Positions 5,775 through 6,352 of a stretch of 6,352 nt of DNA are shown here, one piece after another. Origin of the DNA: SAR202 cluster bacterium (lineage in GTDB: Bacteria > Chloroflexota > Dehalococcoidia > SAR202 > CAJWER01); NCBI GenBank assembly GCA_030740335.1, contig JASLXL010000275.1:1-6352 (forward strand), written 5' to 3'. A program made the translations under genes and the position numbers. Position 1 is the first letter of the stretch. Every line of letters starts with the position of its first letter. The notes under the pieces were generated by a model, which saw only the letters and a program-made list of their open reading frames with translations, ran no database searches and had not been told where the DNA came from.

Positions 5775-6352
5775 ATGACATTTCGGATCGCGACCTTGAA
5801 CCTGCAGCAGGACTTGAACCAGTGGGAGAAGCGCAGGGAGCTAATCTGCCAGCAGCTAGGCGAATTAAGGCCTGACCTGTTTGCCCTCAACGAGATAAGC
5901 GTTCCACTTCAGACCGGTCGCTGGCTCCAGCGCTCGGCACGGGAGCGCCTCGGGCTCCCCTACGCCCTCGTGCAGCAGACGAGGGCCAGTGCCTCTTCCG
6001 AGGTCGATGCCGAGGGGCTACTCACCCGCTTTCCGGTAGTGGAGACTGGCAACTTGGACTACAGAGCCAGGGACGCCGTTGCTGCCGTTTCCCGCGTCGA
6101 AATCGAGGGTCACCAGGTTGATATCTACGTAACCCATCTCTATGGATCGCGTGGGGAAGATCCCCTGCGCCACTATCAAGTGCAACAACTCCTAGAGTGG
6201 ATCGGTGCCAGAAACGACGTATCCCACCAAGTAGTGTGTGGCGACTTCAATGCCACCATGGACGTACCGTCAGCCAGCCTCATGGCCGGCGCCTTCAGGC
6301 CCAGCCAGATCCAGCCAACTGCCTTCACGCCCTTGAGGGAGCCTGGTGGCAA
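5775..6352 (+). CDS. Endonuclease/exonuclease/phosphatase (EEP) family protein, N-terminal part
   Basis: The frame runs open from ATG 5775 to the window edge, giving the first 192 residues of a protein whose end is missing. It starts with MTFRIATLNLQ, containing the metal-site N9, followed by RPDLFALNEIS with the metal-binding E40. Next come GLLTRFPVVE, then VDIYVTHL with H121, and CGDFNATMD with D157 and N159. These are the ordered motifs of the DNase I / exonuclease III / inositol phosphatase / sphingomyelinase fold, which cleaves phosphodiester or phosphomonoester bonds with Mg2+. No signal peptide is visible, so a cytoplasmic protein is expected. GAGGAGG at 5759-5765 lies nine bases before the ATG. 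The final conserved Asp-His pair lies beyond the window. Members differ widely in substrate (DNA, RNA caps, phospholipids, inositol phosphates), and nothing here decides between them. Confidence 0.87.
   Translation, partial: MTFRIATLNLQQDLNQWEKRRELICQQLGELRPDLFALNEISVPLQTGRWLQRSARERLGLPYALVQQTRASASSEVDAEGLLTRFPVVETGNLDYRARDAVAAVSRVEIEGHQVDIYVTHLYGSRGEDPLRHYQVQQLLEWIGARNDVSHQVVCGDFNATMDVPSASLMAGAFRPSQIQPTAFTPLREPGG

Overview
The window is a gene-dense stretch of bacterial DNA of moderately high GC content. All six recognisable genes lie on the + strand, four complete and two cut by the window edges. Genes start with ATG, GTG or TTG behind purine-rich Shine-Dalgarno sequences, as in a free-living bacterium. 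The set of D-aminoacylase, sphingosine-phosphate-lyase-like PLP enzyme, phosphotriesterase-family hydrolase and amidase resembles the hydrolase-rich accessory regions of uncultured environmental bacteria such as Chloroflexota (SAR202 type) or Actinomycetota. That taxonomic guess is inference only. I see no rRNA, tRNA, CRISPR array, insertion sequence or phage gene.

Layout: (1) 1-222, the C-terminal end of an N-acyl-D-amino-acid deacylase. (2) 285-1529, a PLP-dependent group II decarboxylase / sphingosine-1-phosphate-lyase-like enzyme, with the GTG at 285 preferred over the GTG at 231. (3) 1638-2708, a phosphotriesterase-family metal hydrolase of the glutamate-bridged (PHP-like) kind. (4) 2730-4151, an amidase-signature hydrolase with a TTG start, only 21 bases after gene 3. 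(5) 4258-5439, an Eis-like acetyltransferase with two GNAT-type parts and an SCP2-like tail. (6) 5440-5774, a 335-base intergenic region with a perfect 14-base palindrome and a second inverted repeat next to a possible -10 box. (7) 5775 to the right edge, the start of an endonuclease/exonuclease/phosphatase-family protein.

Genes 1 to 5 run in one direction with gaps of 21-108 bases and probably form one or two transcription units. Three of the five are hydrolases that could attack acyl-amide, amide or ester/lactone bonds. One is a carbon-carbon lyase or decarboxylase acting on an amine or amino-acid-like substrate, and one is an acetyltransferase. A reasonable but unproven reading is a catabolic cluster for an N-acylated amine or amino-acid-like compound: the hydrolases release the amine, the PLP enzyme cleaves or decarboxylates it, and the acetyltransferase modifies an amine product or detoxifies. 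The nuclease/phosphatase-like gene after the long intergenic region probably belongs to a separate unit. No gene shown is a new family, so any novelty lies in the combination and in the unknown substrate.
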